Below are positions 25,390-32,557 of a stretch of 64,000 bases of DNA, piece after piece. The notes beneath the pieces were generated by a model. The model made no database searches. It saw only the letters and a program-made list of their open reading frames with translations, and was not told the origin of the DNA. The translations under genes were made by a program, and so were the position numbers. Positions within the stretch are counted from its first letter, which is position 1. Each line of letters begins with the position of its first letter. This DNA comes from Actinomadura pelletieri DSM 43383 (lineage in GTDB: Bacteria > Actinomycetota > Actinomycetes > Streptosporangiales > Streptosporangiaceae): NCBI RefSeq assembly GCF_003634705.1, contig NZ_RBWU01000004.1:372001-436000 (forward strand), read 5' to 3'.

Positions 25390-26832
25390 TCAGGTGTCGG
25401 GGTGGCGCAGGCCGTGCGCGACGGCGACGGCCGCGGCCGCGAGGGCGCCCCCGGCGACGACCCAGAAGCACAGCTCGTAGGCGCCGAGGGTGGGCTCGCC
25501 GGTGCCGGGGGCGACGCGCGCGGCCAGGATCGACGCGGTGAGGGCGCCCGCGACGCTGCCGCCCGCGACGCGGACGAGGGAGTTGATCCCGCTGGCGATG
25601 CCGCTCTGGTCCATCGGGACGTGTTGGATGGCGAGCGTGCCGAGCGCCGCGTACGCGATCCCGAACCCGGTGCCCTGGAGGGAGCTGAACACCAGGACGT
25701 CGTACACGTGCGCGTTCGACACGGCCAGCCACACGTAGCACAGCGCGACGAACGTCGACCCGAGCGCGAGGGTGAAGGCGGGGCCGAGCCTGGCGGCGAC
25801 CCGTCCGGCCATCGTGGACGACACGAGCATCGTGGCCGTGTTCGGGAGCATGTAGAGCCCGACGTCCAGGACGGAGCCGTCCAGCCCGTACCCGACGGTC
25901 GCGGGCCGGGCCTGCACGAAGCCGGTGATGAGCGTGAAGGCGGCGAACATGGAGAAGCCGAGCAGCGCGGATATGACGTTGGCCGACAGCGACCGGCTGC
26001 CGACCAGCAGGTTCAGCCGCACCAGCGGCGCGCGGACCCGCAGTTCGATCGCCACCCAGGCCGCGCCCAGCGCCGCGGCGGCGCCGAACAGGCCGAGCAC
26101 CCCGCGGGACGTCCAGCCCCACGCGTCGCCCTCGCTGATGCCGAGCAGCAGGCACAGCAGCAGCGCGGCGAGCACCGCCGCGCCCGCGTAGTCGGGCCGC
26201 CCGCCCGCGCGTCCGCCGACGTCGCGGGCGGCCCCGGCGACCAGCACCAGCACCGTGGCGGCGAGCGCGGCGGTGATCCAGAACACCGGATGGTGGCTGG
26301 CGGTCCGGTCGGCGATCAGCCCGGTCACGATCATCCCGGCGCTGCCGCCGACGCCCATGGTGGCGCTGACCACCCCGATCGCCGTGATGATCCGCTCGCG
26401 CGGGAAGGTGTCCCTGATCATCCCGATGGCCAGCGGGATCAGCGCGGACGCGACGCCCTGCACCGCCCGCCCGGCGATCAGCACGCCGAGCGACTCCGAC
26501 AGCGCGCAGATGACCGATCCGGTGAGCAGCAGGCCGAGGGCGATGAGGATCATCCGCTTCTTGCCGTACATGTCGCCGAACCGCGTCAGCAGCGGGGTGG
26601 CGACCGCGCCCGCCAGCAGCGACGCCGTGAACACCCAGGTCACATCGGTGATCGGGGCGTCGAAGGCCCGTCCGAACCGGGGTAGCAGCGGCAGCACGAG
26701 GGTCTGCTGGACCGAAACGACCATCCCCGCCGCCGCCAGCGCGAGCAGTGTGGGGCCGGTGCGCACGGGCGTGGCGGGAGCGCGCCCGAACTCGGCCGTC
26801 GTCGTCCTCCGGCGGGCCGGGACGCCGGTCAT
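25390..26832 (-). CDS. MFS drug-efflux transporter
   Basis: 480 aa, ATG 26832 with GGAGGT upstream. About 14 hydrophobic helices. The N-terminal half shows LPLLPRFGRAFDAPITDVTWVFTASLL, the loop motif TRFGDMYGKKRMILIAL (motif A) and GRAVQGVASALIPLAIGMIRDTFPRER, all typical of DHA2/EmrB-type proton-coupled drug exporters. The substrate is not predictable. A palindromic operator lies right in front. After its TGA stop (25390-25392) the same frame stays open for over 120 codons through the minisatellite (see findings); C-terminal HGLRHPDT is a normal ending. Confidence 0.9.
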   Translation of the reverse strand: MTGVPARRRTTTAEFGRAPATPVRTGPTLLALAAAGMVVSVQQTLVLPLLPRFGRAFDAPITDVTWVFTASLLAGAVATPLLTRFGDMYGKKRMILIALGLLLTGSVICALSESLGVLIAGRAVQGVASALIPLAIGMIRDTFPRERIITAIGVVSATMGVGGSAGMIVTGLIADRTASHHPVFWITAALAATVLVLVAGAARDVGGRAGGRPDYAGAAVLAALLLCLLLGISEGDAWGWTSRGVLGLFGAAAALGAAWVAIELRVRAPLVRLNLLVGSRSLSANVISALLGFSMFAAFTLITGFVQARPATVGYGLDGSVLDVGLYMLPNTATMLVSSTMAGRVAARLGPAFTLALGSTFVALCYVWLAVSNAHVYDVLVFSSLQGTGFGIAYAALGTLAIQHVPMDQSGIASGINSLVRVAGGSVAGALTASILAARVAPGTGEPTLGAYELCFWVVAGGALAAAAVAVAHGLRHPDT

Positions 26833-26847
26833 GCTGACCTCCGATTT

Positions 26848-26868
26848 GATTAGCTAAGTTAAGTAATC
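26848..26868. promoter_or_regulatory. Imperfect palindrome upstream of MFS gene, probable operator
   Basis: A 21-bp AT-rich imperfect palindrome with arms GATTA (26848) and TAATC (to 26868), 16 of 21 positions symmetric. It lies 15 nt before the MFS start. The style suits a MarR or TetR repressor; no such gene is adjacent. Confidence 0.5.
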
Positions 26869-26968
26869 ATATCGGCGGGGGGTGAACGCCGATCCGGCCG
26901 ACCCCGGACGGCCGACGACTTCGCGGTTCGTTCGGAGTGCCGCGACGCGGAGACCGTCCGGAACTGAA

Positions 26969-27072
26969 TAGGCTTGTCCCTCGTGGACCTTCGTCTGCGC
27001 CGACCCCGTTTCGCCCCCTTTCGCAGCGCCCTCCCCGGCGTGCCCGGCGACCCCGCCCGGACGGGCCGCTGA
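26969..27072 (+). promoter_or_regulatory. Possible promoter and 29-codon leader ORF overlapping selB start
   Basis: TAGGCT (26969-26974) could be a -10 box; GTG 26983 is 8 nt after it and opens a 29-codon arginine-rich frame (VDLRLRRPRFAPF...). It ends with TGA at 27070-27072, overlapping the selB ATG as TGATG. Translational coupling is suggested. Coding status is uncertain. Confidence 0.35.
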
Positions 27073-28814
27073 TGCAGGTCGTCACCACCGCCGGCCACGG
27101 TGGGCACGGCAAGTCCGCGCTCGTGCACGCCCTCACCGGCAAGGACCCGGGCTGTGGCGGGAACACCGAGCGTCCCGGAGCCTGGACGGAGCTGCCCTCG
27201 GGGCGGCGGGTCGCGTTCGTCGACGTCCCCGGCGGCGACCGCGCGGTGCCCGCCATGATCGCCGCCGCCGCGCCCGCGCCCGCGGTGCTGCTGGCCGTCG
27301 CCGCCGACGAGGGCTGGAAGAGCCAGTCGCAGGAGCATCTGGACGCGCTCGCCGCGCTCGACGTCCGGTTCGGGGTCCTCGCCGTCACCCGGGCGGACGC
27401 CGCCGACCCGACGCTGGCGCTGCGGCAGGCGCGCGAGCGGCTCGCCGGCACCGCGCTGCGCGGTGTCGAGGCCGTCGCCGTCAGCACCGTCACCGGCGCC
27501 GGAATGGACGAGCTGACCGCCGCCCTCGACCGGCTCACGGGCCGCCTGCCCGTCCCCGACCCGGACGCGCCCGTGCGGCTGTGGATCGACCACGCCTTCA
27601 CCGCCGGACGCCAGAGCGTCGTCACCGGCACCCTCACCGCCGGGACCGTCGCGGTCGGCGACGAACTGTTGCTGATGCCGGCGGGCGAACGCGTCCGCGT
27701 CCGGACGATCGGCTGCGTCGGGGAGCCGCACACGTCGGTCGGCGGCGTCTCCCGCGTCGTCCTCACCCTCCGCGACACCGGCCGCGTCGCCGCCGGGATG
27801 GCCCTCGTCACGCCCGGGGCCTGGACGCACACCGCGTCCGTCGACGTCCGAACCCGCTTCGGCGCGGCGTCCGGGAGGCTCGCGCGGCGGATGACGCTGC
27901 ACCTCGGCTCGGCGGCGGTGCCGGTGCGGCTGCGCCCCCTCGGCCCCGACACGGCCCGTCTCACCCTGAACAGCCGGCTCGCGCTGCACCTCGGCGACAC
28001 CGGCGTCCTGCGCGACCCGGAACGCCGCTCGATCGCCGGGGTGAGCGTCCTCGACGTCCGGCCCCCGACCCTCGTCCGGCGCGGCGCCGGAGCGGCCCGC
28101 GCCCGGGAGCTGGCGGCCTGGCCCGACCGGCCGGACGGCACCGTCGTGCTGCGCCGCCACGGCGTGCTGCGCCGCTCCGAGCTGTCGCACATGGGCTGCG
28201 CGCCGCCGCCGGACGCCGTCGCGTTGAACGGCGAATGGGTCGCCGACCCCGCGCACTGGGAGTCGCTGTTCGAACGCCTGGCCGAGGAGGCCGCCCGGCA
28301 CGCAGCGCAGAACCCGCACGCGCCGGGGATCCCCCTCGAGGACGTCCGGCTGCGGCTCGGCCTGCCCGCCCGGCAGCTCGTCGCGGCGCTCGTCCGGCCG
28401 CCGCTGCGCGTGGAGGCCGGACGCGTCCACGGCCCCGCCCCTGGACCGTTCTGGGCCACCGCCGTGGAACGTCTCAAAGCCGACCTGGCGGGCGCCCCGT
28501 TCGCCGCGCCCACCGCGGACCGCCTCGCCGAGCTGGGCCTCACCGGTGCCGTCCTGGACGCCGCCGAACGCGCGGGCGCCGTCCTGCGCATCGGCGGCGA
28601 GGACGGTGACGGCGGTGGTGACATCGTCCTGCTGCCCGGCGCCGACCGGGAGGCGCTGCGGATCCTGTCCGCACTGCCGCAGCCGTTCACCCCGCAGCAG
28701 GCCGGGGACGCCCTGGCGACCGGCCGCCGCGTCGCCGCCGCCCTGCTGCGCCACCTGGACGGACTCGGCCTCACCGAGCGCCGCCGCACCGACTCCTCTC
28801 GAAAAACCGTTTGA
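27072..28814 (+). CDS. selB: SelB-like selenocysteine elongation factor with altered GTPase motifs
   Basis: 580 aa from ATG 27072. Order: G domain (1-165), beta-barrel domains (VRLWIDHAFTAGRQSVVTGTL onward, about 170-330) and C-terminal winged helices (about 380-580) that bind the SECIS RNA. G1 is GHGGHGKS (normally GHVDHGKS). The switch I segment is shortened: GKDPGCGGNTERPGAWTEL lacks the usual RRGMTIDLGF. G3 is DVPGGDR where DVPGHER is normal, losing the catalytic His. G4 is TRAD. So GTP hydrolysis is doubtful, although domain order and length are right. It may be a divergent SelB or a decayed one; tRNA-Sec and SelD 5 kb away look intact. Confidence 0.8.
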   Translation: MQVVTTAGHGGHGKSALVHALTGKDPGCGGNTERPGAWTELPSGRRVAFVDVPGGDRAVPAMIAAAAPAPAVLLAVAADEGWKSQSQEHLDALAALDVRFGVLAVTRADAADPTLALRQARERLAGTALRGVEAVAVSTVTGAGMDELTAALDRLTGRLPVPDPDAPVRLWIDHAFTAGRQSVVTGTLTAGTVAVGDELLLMPAGERVRVRTIGCVGEPHTSVGGVSRVVLTLRDTGRVAAGMALVTPGAWTHTASVDVRTRFGAASGRLARRMTLHLGSAAVPVRLRPLGPDTARLTLNSRLALHLGDTGVLRDPERRSIAGVSVLDVRPPTLVRRGAGAARARELAAWPDRPDGTVVLRRHGVLRRSELSHMGCAPPPDAVALNGEWVADPAHWESLFERLAEEAARHAAQNPHAPGIPLEDVRLRLGLPARQLVAALVRPPLRVEAGRVHGPAPGPFWATAVERLKADLAGAPFAAPTADRLAELGLTGAVLDAAERAGAVLRIGGEDGDGGGDIVLLPGADREALRILSALPQPFTPQQAGDALATGRRVAAALLRHLDGLGLTERRRTDSSRKTV

Positions 28815-28877
28815 ACCGTGGTCGTCGACTCTGGCCTCATAGATCACGGTCCGGTTCCCGTCGAGAAGGAGAAGGCA

Positions 28878-30071
28878 ATGCCGTACCAGACGATCAAGGG
28901 CGGCCGCGTTCCCATCCGGATGTGGACCGACCCCGCCACCGTCGATCACCTCGCGCTCGGGCAGCTCCGCAACGTCTCCGCGCTGCCGTGGGTGGAGGGC
29001 CTCGCGGTGATGCCCGACGTCCACTACGGAAAGGGTGCCACCGTCGGCTCGGTCATCGCCATGCGCAACGCGGTGTCCCCGGCGGCCGTCGGCGTGGACA
29101 TCGGCTGCGGCATGACCGCCGCCAAGTCGAGCCTCACCGTCGAGGACATGCCCGACGACCTGTCCGGTCTGCGTTCGCGGCTGGAGAAGGCGATCCCGGT
29201 CGGCCGCGGTTCCCACAAGCAGGCCGTCGACCCGTCCGGGCTGGCGAACCTGAAGGAACGCGGCTGGTACGACTTCTGGAAGGCGTTCGAGGACCTGCAC
29301 CCGGCCGTCCGGTCCCGCCTCGGTCGCGCCCACGCGCAGATGGGCACGCTCGGCGGCGGCAACCACTTCCTGGAGCTGTGCGCGGACGACGACGGCGCGA
29401 TCTGGCTCGTCCTGCACTCGGGGTCCCGCAACATCGGCAACGAGCTGGCCGAGCAGCACATCGAGGCCGCGCGCAGGCTCCCGCACAACCAGGACCTGCC
29501 GGACGACGACCTCGCCGTGTTCATCAGCGGCACCCCCAAGATGGACGCCTACCGGCACGACCTGTTCTGGGCGCAGGAGTACGCGCGCCGCAACCGCGCG
29601 GTCATGATGGCGCTCGCGCAGAACGTCGTGACCAAGCGGTTCGGGGCCCGCCGCTGCCGCTGGGACCAGGCCATCTCCTGCCACCACAACTACGTGGCGG
29701 AGGAGGTGTACGACGGCGTCGAGCTGCTCGTCACCCGCAAGGGCGCGATCCGCGCCGGCGCGGGCGACCTCGGGATCATCCCCGGCTCGATGGCGACGGG
29801 CACCTACATCGTCCGCGGTCTCGGCAACGAGACGGCGTACAACTCCGCCTCGCACGGCGCGGGCCGCAAGATGAGCCGCAACCAGGCCCGCAAGCACTTC
29901 ACCGTGGACGACCTGGTCGAGCAGACCAGGGGCGTCGAATGCCGCAAGGACAGCGGCGTCATCGACGAGATCCCCGGCGCCTACAAGGACCTGGAGACGG
30001 TCATCGAGGCCCAGTCCGACCTCGTCGAGGTCGTCGCCCACCTCCGCCAGCTCATCTGCATCAAGGGCTGA
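28878..30071 (+). CDS. rtcB: RNA-splicing ligase RtcB
   Basis: 397 aa, ATG 28878 with GAGAAGGAGAAGG upstream. RtcB joins 2',3'-cyclic phosphate or 3'-phosphate RNA ends to 5'-OH ends, using GTP and manganese. Mn/GMP ligands are visible: MPDVHYGKGATVGSVIA, AVGVDIGCGM (Cys 77), GGGNHFLEL, LHSGSRNIGNEL, ISCHHNYV and the guanylylated His region SHGAGRKMSR. About 400 aa is the common short bacterial form. No RtcA, archease or RtcR is adjacent; instead it faces the Ro60 gene across repeats. In other bacteria rtcB often sits with rsr and Y RNA genes, so this grouping is meaningful. Confidence 0.96.
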   Translation: MPYQTIKGGRVPIRMWTDPATVDHLALGQLRNVSALPWVEGLAVMPDVHYGKGATVGSVIAMRNAVSPAAVGVDIGCGMTAAKSSLTVEDMPDDLSGLRSRLEKAIPVGRGSHKQAVDPSGLANLKERGWYDFWKAFEDLHPAVRSRLGRAHAQMGTLGGGNHFLELCADDDGAIWLVLHSGSRNIGNELAEQHIEAARRLPHNQDLPDDDLAVFISGTPKMDAYRHDLFWAQEYARRNRAVMMALAQNVVTKRFGARRCRWDQAISCHHNYVAEEVYDGVELLVTRKGAIRAGAGDLGIIPGSMATGTYIVRGLGNETAYNSASHGAGRKMSRNQARKHFTVDDLVEQTRGVECRKDSGVIDEIPGAYKDLETVIEAQSDLVEVVAHLRQLICIKG

Positions 30072-30078
30072 GTCGTAC

Positions 30079-30436
30079 TGTATTTAATTGCAGGACCGGC
30101 CCACTTCGCTCGCCTTGCGGCTGTGTTCATTGCAGTCTCGGCCCACTTCGCTCGCCTGGCGGCTCGCTGCGTGACCGTTCCTGTGCGAACGCGCATCGCT
30201 TCGCGATCCGCCCGGCTGCGCTCGCCTTCGGCGTTGCTGCGCCGGGCGGGTCACGCGTTCGCGTGCGGGCTGAGGTCGCTGTGTTGGTTGCAGGCCCGGC
30301 TCACTTTGCTGGCCTTGGGGCTTGCTGCGTGGTCGGGTCTGGGCGGACGCGGCATCGCTTCGCGATCCGCCCGGCTGCGCTTGTCATCGGTGTTGCTGTG
30401 CCGGGCGGGTCACGCGTTCGCGTGCGGGGCTGAGGC
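30079..30436. repeat. Dispersed intergenic repeat, family A, copies 2-4
   Basis: A truncated copy (30079-30120), a full copy (about 30122-30276) and a more diverged full copy (about 30280-30436) stand head to tail. Each starts TGT(A/G)TT(C/T/G)..TTGCAG and runs through CATCGCTTCGCGATCCGCC and CGGGCGGGTCACGCGTTCGC. They fill the convergent gap between rtcB (stop 30071) and rsr (stop 30556). Related to 15715-15872. Confidence 0.85.
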
Positions 30437-30515
30437 CACTTCGGAAGAGGCCTTGGGCGCTGGCCCGCGAACCGACGAGATCGCACCCGTGGACCAGGAG
30501 CGGCGACCGCGAAAG

Positions 30516-30556
30516 AGCCCGCCCACTCCGTACTCGTACGGAGTGGGCGGGCTTTT
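30516..30556. terminator. Strong bidirectional terminator between rtcB and rsr
   Basis: A perfect 17-bp stem: AGCCCGCCCACTCCGTA (30516-30532) and TACGGAGTGGGCGGGCT (30537-30553), loop CTCG, with T-rich sequence on both sides (TTTTC after, CTTTC on the minus strand). It abuts the rsr stop codon. Confidence 0.9.
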
Positions 30557-32142
30557 CATAGCCACGGCCAGGTCGTGTCCCGTCCGGCCTCCAGCAACGG
30601 GATCAGGCGGAACGTCGCGTCGGACATGCCGCCCAGCTCGTGACGGTGGCCCGTGCCGCTCGGGATGGCGCCGTGCTTGTATCCGGCGAGGTTGAACCCG
30701 TAGATGGGGACGTCCGCGGGTGCGGAGTCGGTGACGTTCCCGGCCCACGAGCCGAACGTCTGCATGTCCGACAGGATGATCACCCGGTCGTGGCGGCGGT
30801 ACGTCGCGCTGACGGACCTGGCGATCTGTGTGCCATGGCCCGCCTCGCCGATGCGGTCGACCATCCGGTCGACCGCGCGCAGTACCGACGCGCCCCGGGG
30901 GACGTCATGCCGGAACACGTCGTCGGCGAAGCCGTACAGGTCGACCTTGTTTCCTCGCACCGCGAGCGAGACGCCGAAGAGGGCGGCCATCTGCGCGTAG
31001 GTCATCTTCGACCGGCCGGAGACGCCCAGGGACGTCATGGACGCCGAGGTGTCCACCAGGATGAGCGTGCGGCCCGGGAAGGCCGGGACGTTCGCGGTGG
31101 CGGCGGTGAGCGCCTTGTCCAGGGCGTGGCCCCAGCGCGACGACCGGGTAGACCGGTACGCCGAGAAGAACCGGAACGGGAACTGCCGTGACCGCGCGAC
31201 CTGCTCGGGATCGGCGAGCCTGGCGGCGACCTGCTCGGCGACGGCGTCGCTCACGCCCGCCTCGTCGAAGTTGCGCAGGTTGCGCAGCAGGGCCATGTAG
31301 CCCATCGTCGGGATCATCGCCTCCCACGCCTTGCGGCCCATCGGACCCTGCAGCCAGCCGGCCAGCGACTCCCAGGTCATGCCCGCCGCGCCGAGCCGGT
31401 CGGGGCCGTCCGCGGCGAAGACCACCTGCCGGTCGGCGACGGGAACGGCCATCAGTTCGGCGCGGGCCCGCAGCATCGTCAGCCGCTCGGGGATCACGTC
31501 GCCGCGACCGTGGCGCCGGTCGAGGGCGTGCCGGAACAGGTCGCCCTGCCAGGGCTTGTCCGGGTCCGAGGTCGGGTGGACGAGGTCGATGACGTCGCCG
31601 AAGCGGAAGCCGCGCCCGTTGGTGTCGTACTTGAGCAGCGACCGTTCGGTGTAGAGGCGCCGGACGGCGTCGGCGACGCCGCGCTTGACCGGCTTGGGGA
31701 TCGCGCGGCCGTAGGTGGACGTCCAGTAGGCGAGGGCCTCGCCGGGCTCGTCGGCGCGCTGGAGAACGCTCGCCACGAGCTGCCGGTTGCCGCCGTTCAG
31801 TCCGGCCTCCAGGCGCGCCCGGACGGCCTCCAATGCGACGACGACGGGCGCCGAGCGCATGTTGGCCTCGCCGCGCAGCCACGGCAGGAAACCCGCCATC
31901 CAGACGGGGTGCTTGACGGCGACCTGGTGGACGAGGTCGCGGAAACGCTCGTCGCGGTCGACGGCGGGCTCGTAGAAGGTCTCCTCGCCGACCATGTCCG
32001 CCACCGCGAGGAGGAAGAGTTCGCTCTTGGCGTCGCGGACGTAGCCGGGCGCGCCCTCGTAGGTACGCCCGGAAGGCCTTCTTTCGGTGCGAACCGGGCC
32101 GGAGGCGGCCGCGCGGACTGTCCTGCGGTTGAACTTCGCCAT
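30556..32142 (-). CDS. rsr: Ro60 orthologue (TROVE + vWA domain), Rsr
   Basis: 528 aa from ATG 32142 (SD AAGGGAG, inside a hairpin). Residues about 30-355 form the TROVE HEAT-repeat ring: YVRDAKSELFLLAVADMVGEETFYE, FRDLVHQVAVKHPVWMAGFLPWLR, RRLYTERSLLKYDTNGRGFRFGDVIDLVHP and IPTMGYMALLRNLRNFDEAGVS. Residues about 356-528 are a von Willebrand A domain with MIDAS DTSASM (about 362) and ILSDMQTF. Ro60 binds Y RNA on its outer surface and misfolded RNA ends in its central hole, and can tether PNPase for RNA decay. Two Y RNAs are encoded immediately upstream on the same strand. Convergent with rtcB. Confidence 0.96.
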   Translation of the reverse strand: MAKFNRRTVRAAASGPVRTERRPSGRTYEGAPGYVRDAKSELFLLAVADMVGEETFYEPAVDRDERFRDLVHQVAVKHPVWMAGFLPWLRGEANMRSAPVVVALEAVRARLEAGLNGGNRQLVASVLQRADEPGEALAYWTSTYGRAIPKPVKRGVADAVRRLYTERSLLKYDTNGRGFRFGDVIDLVHPTSDPDKPWQGDLFRHALDRRHGRGDVIPERLTMLRARAELMAVPVADRQVVFAADGPDRLGAAGMTWESLAGWLQGPMGRKAWEAMIPTMGYMALLRNLRNFDEAGVSDAVAEQVAARLADPEQVARSRQFPFRFFSAYRSTRSSRWGHALDKALTAATANVPAFPGRTLILVDTSASMTSLGVSGRSKMTYAQMAALFGVSLAVRGNKVDLYGFADDVFRHDVPRGASVLRAVDRMVDRIGEAGHGTQIARSVSATYRRHDRVIILSDMQTFGSWAGNVTDSAPADVPIYGFNLAGYKHGAIPSGTGHRHELGGMSDATFRLIPLLEAGRDTTWPWL

Positions 32143-32148
32143 GAATGG

Positions 32149-32173
32149 GGCTCCCTTCCGAACGGAGGGAGCC
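32149..32173 (-). promoter_or_regulatory. Hairpin covering the rsr ribosome binding site
   Basis: On the transcript GGCTCCCT (32173-32166) pairs with AGGGAGCC (32156-32149) around a 9-nt loop. The second arm contains the rsr Shine-Dalgarno AAGGGAG, 9 nt before ATG 32142. Translation of rsr could be held off until the hairpin is opened. Confidence 0.6.
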
Positions 32174-32208
32174 TTTGGCGTCGCGAAAGCGCACGGAGAA
32201 CAAGCCGC

Positions 32209-32239
32209 GGCCCCGGACGGCCAAGCGGTATCCGGGGCC
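32209..32239 (-). terminator. Hairpin between Y RNA 2 and rsr
   Basis: GGCCCCGG (32239-32232) and CCGGGGCC (32216-32209), perfect 8-bp stem, 15-nt loop. A plausible 3' end or attenuator for the Y RNA transcript ahead of rsr. Confidence 0.45.
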
Positions 32240-32270
32240 TGTGCACGCGTCACCGGCGAGGAATGTGCTC

Positions 32271-32381
32271 CCTCCCGAGATCAAGTCGGCGCACGGATTG
32301 CCCTGCCAATAGGGCGATAGCCGCACGAGCGGCTACGGGGAATCGAACCTCGAAGTATCCGTTCGCCTGCGCACCGGGAGG
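32271..32381 (-). ncRNA. Y RNA 2 (YrlA-like, circularly permuted tRNA mimic)
   Basis: Read on the minus strand: terminal stem CCTCCCG (32381-32375) with CGGGAGG (32277-32271); inner stem GGCG..CGGAT with ATCCG..CGCC; then T-arm CGAGG-TTCGATT-CCCCG (32352-32336, one A-C mismatch); acceptor-like helix TAGCCGC-TCGT-GCGGCTA (32335-32318) closed by a tetraloop; linker TC; D-arm GCCC-TATTGGCA-GGGC (32315-32300) with GG in the loop. T-arm before D-arm is the permuted order of bacterial Y RNAs. It shares GGTGCG(C/T)AG, GGATACTTCGA and TTGATCTCGGG with Y RNA 1. Exact ends are not known. Confidence 0.85.
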
Positions 32382-32397
32382 TACGTGTTCAGTTGTG

Positions 32398-32548
32398 CCA
32401 GAGGCCGTGCCCGAGATCAAACCGATGAAGGAACGCAGCGCTCTACCTTTTGAGCTACGCCGGCCCTGAGCCGACGACGGGACTCGAACCCGCAACCACT
32501 GGATTTCAATTCGAAGTATCCCTCATCTACGCACCGGGCACGCTCTGG
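32398..32548 (-). ncRNA. Y RNA 1 (YrlA-like, circularly permuted tRNA mimic)
   Basis: Terminal stem CCAGAG+CGTGCCCG (32548-32535) pairs with CGGGCACG+CTCTGG (to 32398) leaving a 2-nt GC bulge, as expected of a Ro-binding stem. Inner stem GATGAGGG (32527-32520) pairs with CCTTCATC (32431-32424). The tRNA-like part: T-arm GCGGG-TTCGAGT-CCCGT (32493-32477); acceptor helix CGTCGGC-TCAGG-GCCGGCG (32476-32458), a closed loop instead of free ends; linker TA; D-arm GCTC-AAAAGGTA-GAGC (32455-32440). All three elements of a tRNA elbow are present and the anticodon arm is replaced by the Ro-binding stem. About 150 nt; transcribed towards rsr. Confidence 0.9.
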
Positions 32549-32557
32549 AGTCGTGGA

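Noticed and set aside
25390..25392. Selenocysteine at the MFS TGA
   Set aside because: The MFS protein ends normally here, MFS pumps are not known selenoproteins, and I see no convincing SECIS-like hairpin directly after the codon.
22637..25480. Long plus-strand ORF antisense to the acyl-CoA synthetase
   Set aside because: It has no family similarity, is Arg/Pro/Gly rich, and lies opposite a clear gene; high GC keeps the antisense frame open, and its end is the minisatellite.
26859..30041. 1060-codon minus-strand ORF opposite selB and rtcB
   Set aside because: Covers two well-identified plus-strand genes in antisense; composition is that of a shadow frame.
32300..32500. Two ordinary tRNA genes (T-arm and D-arm words with GGTTCGA and GTAGCTC...GGTAGAGC)
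   Set aside because: The T-arm comes before the D-arm and the acceptor helix is closed by a loop, so no free 5'/3' acceptor ends or anticodon arm exist. They fit permuted Y RNAs instead.
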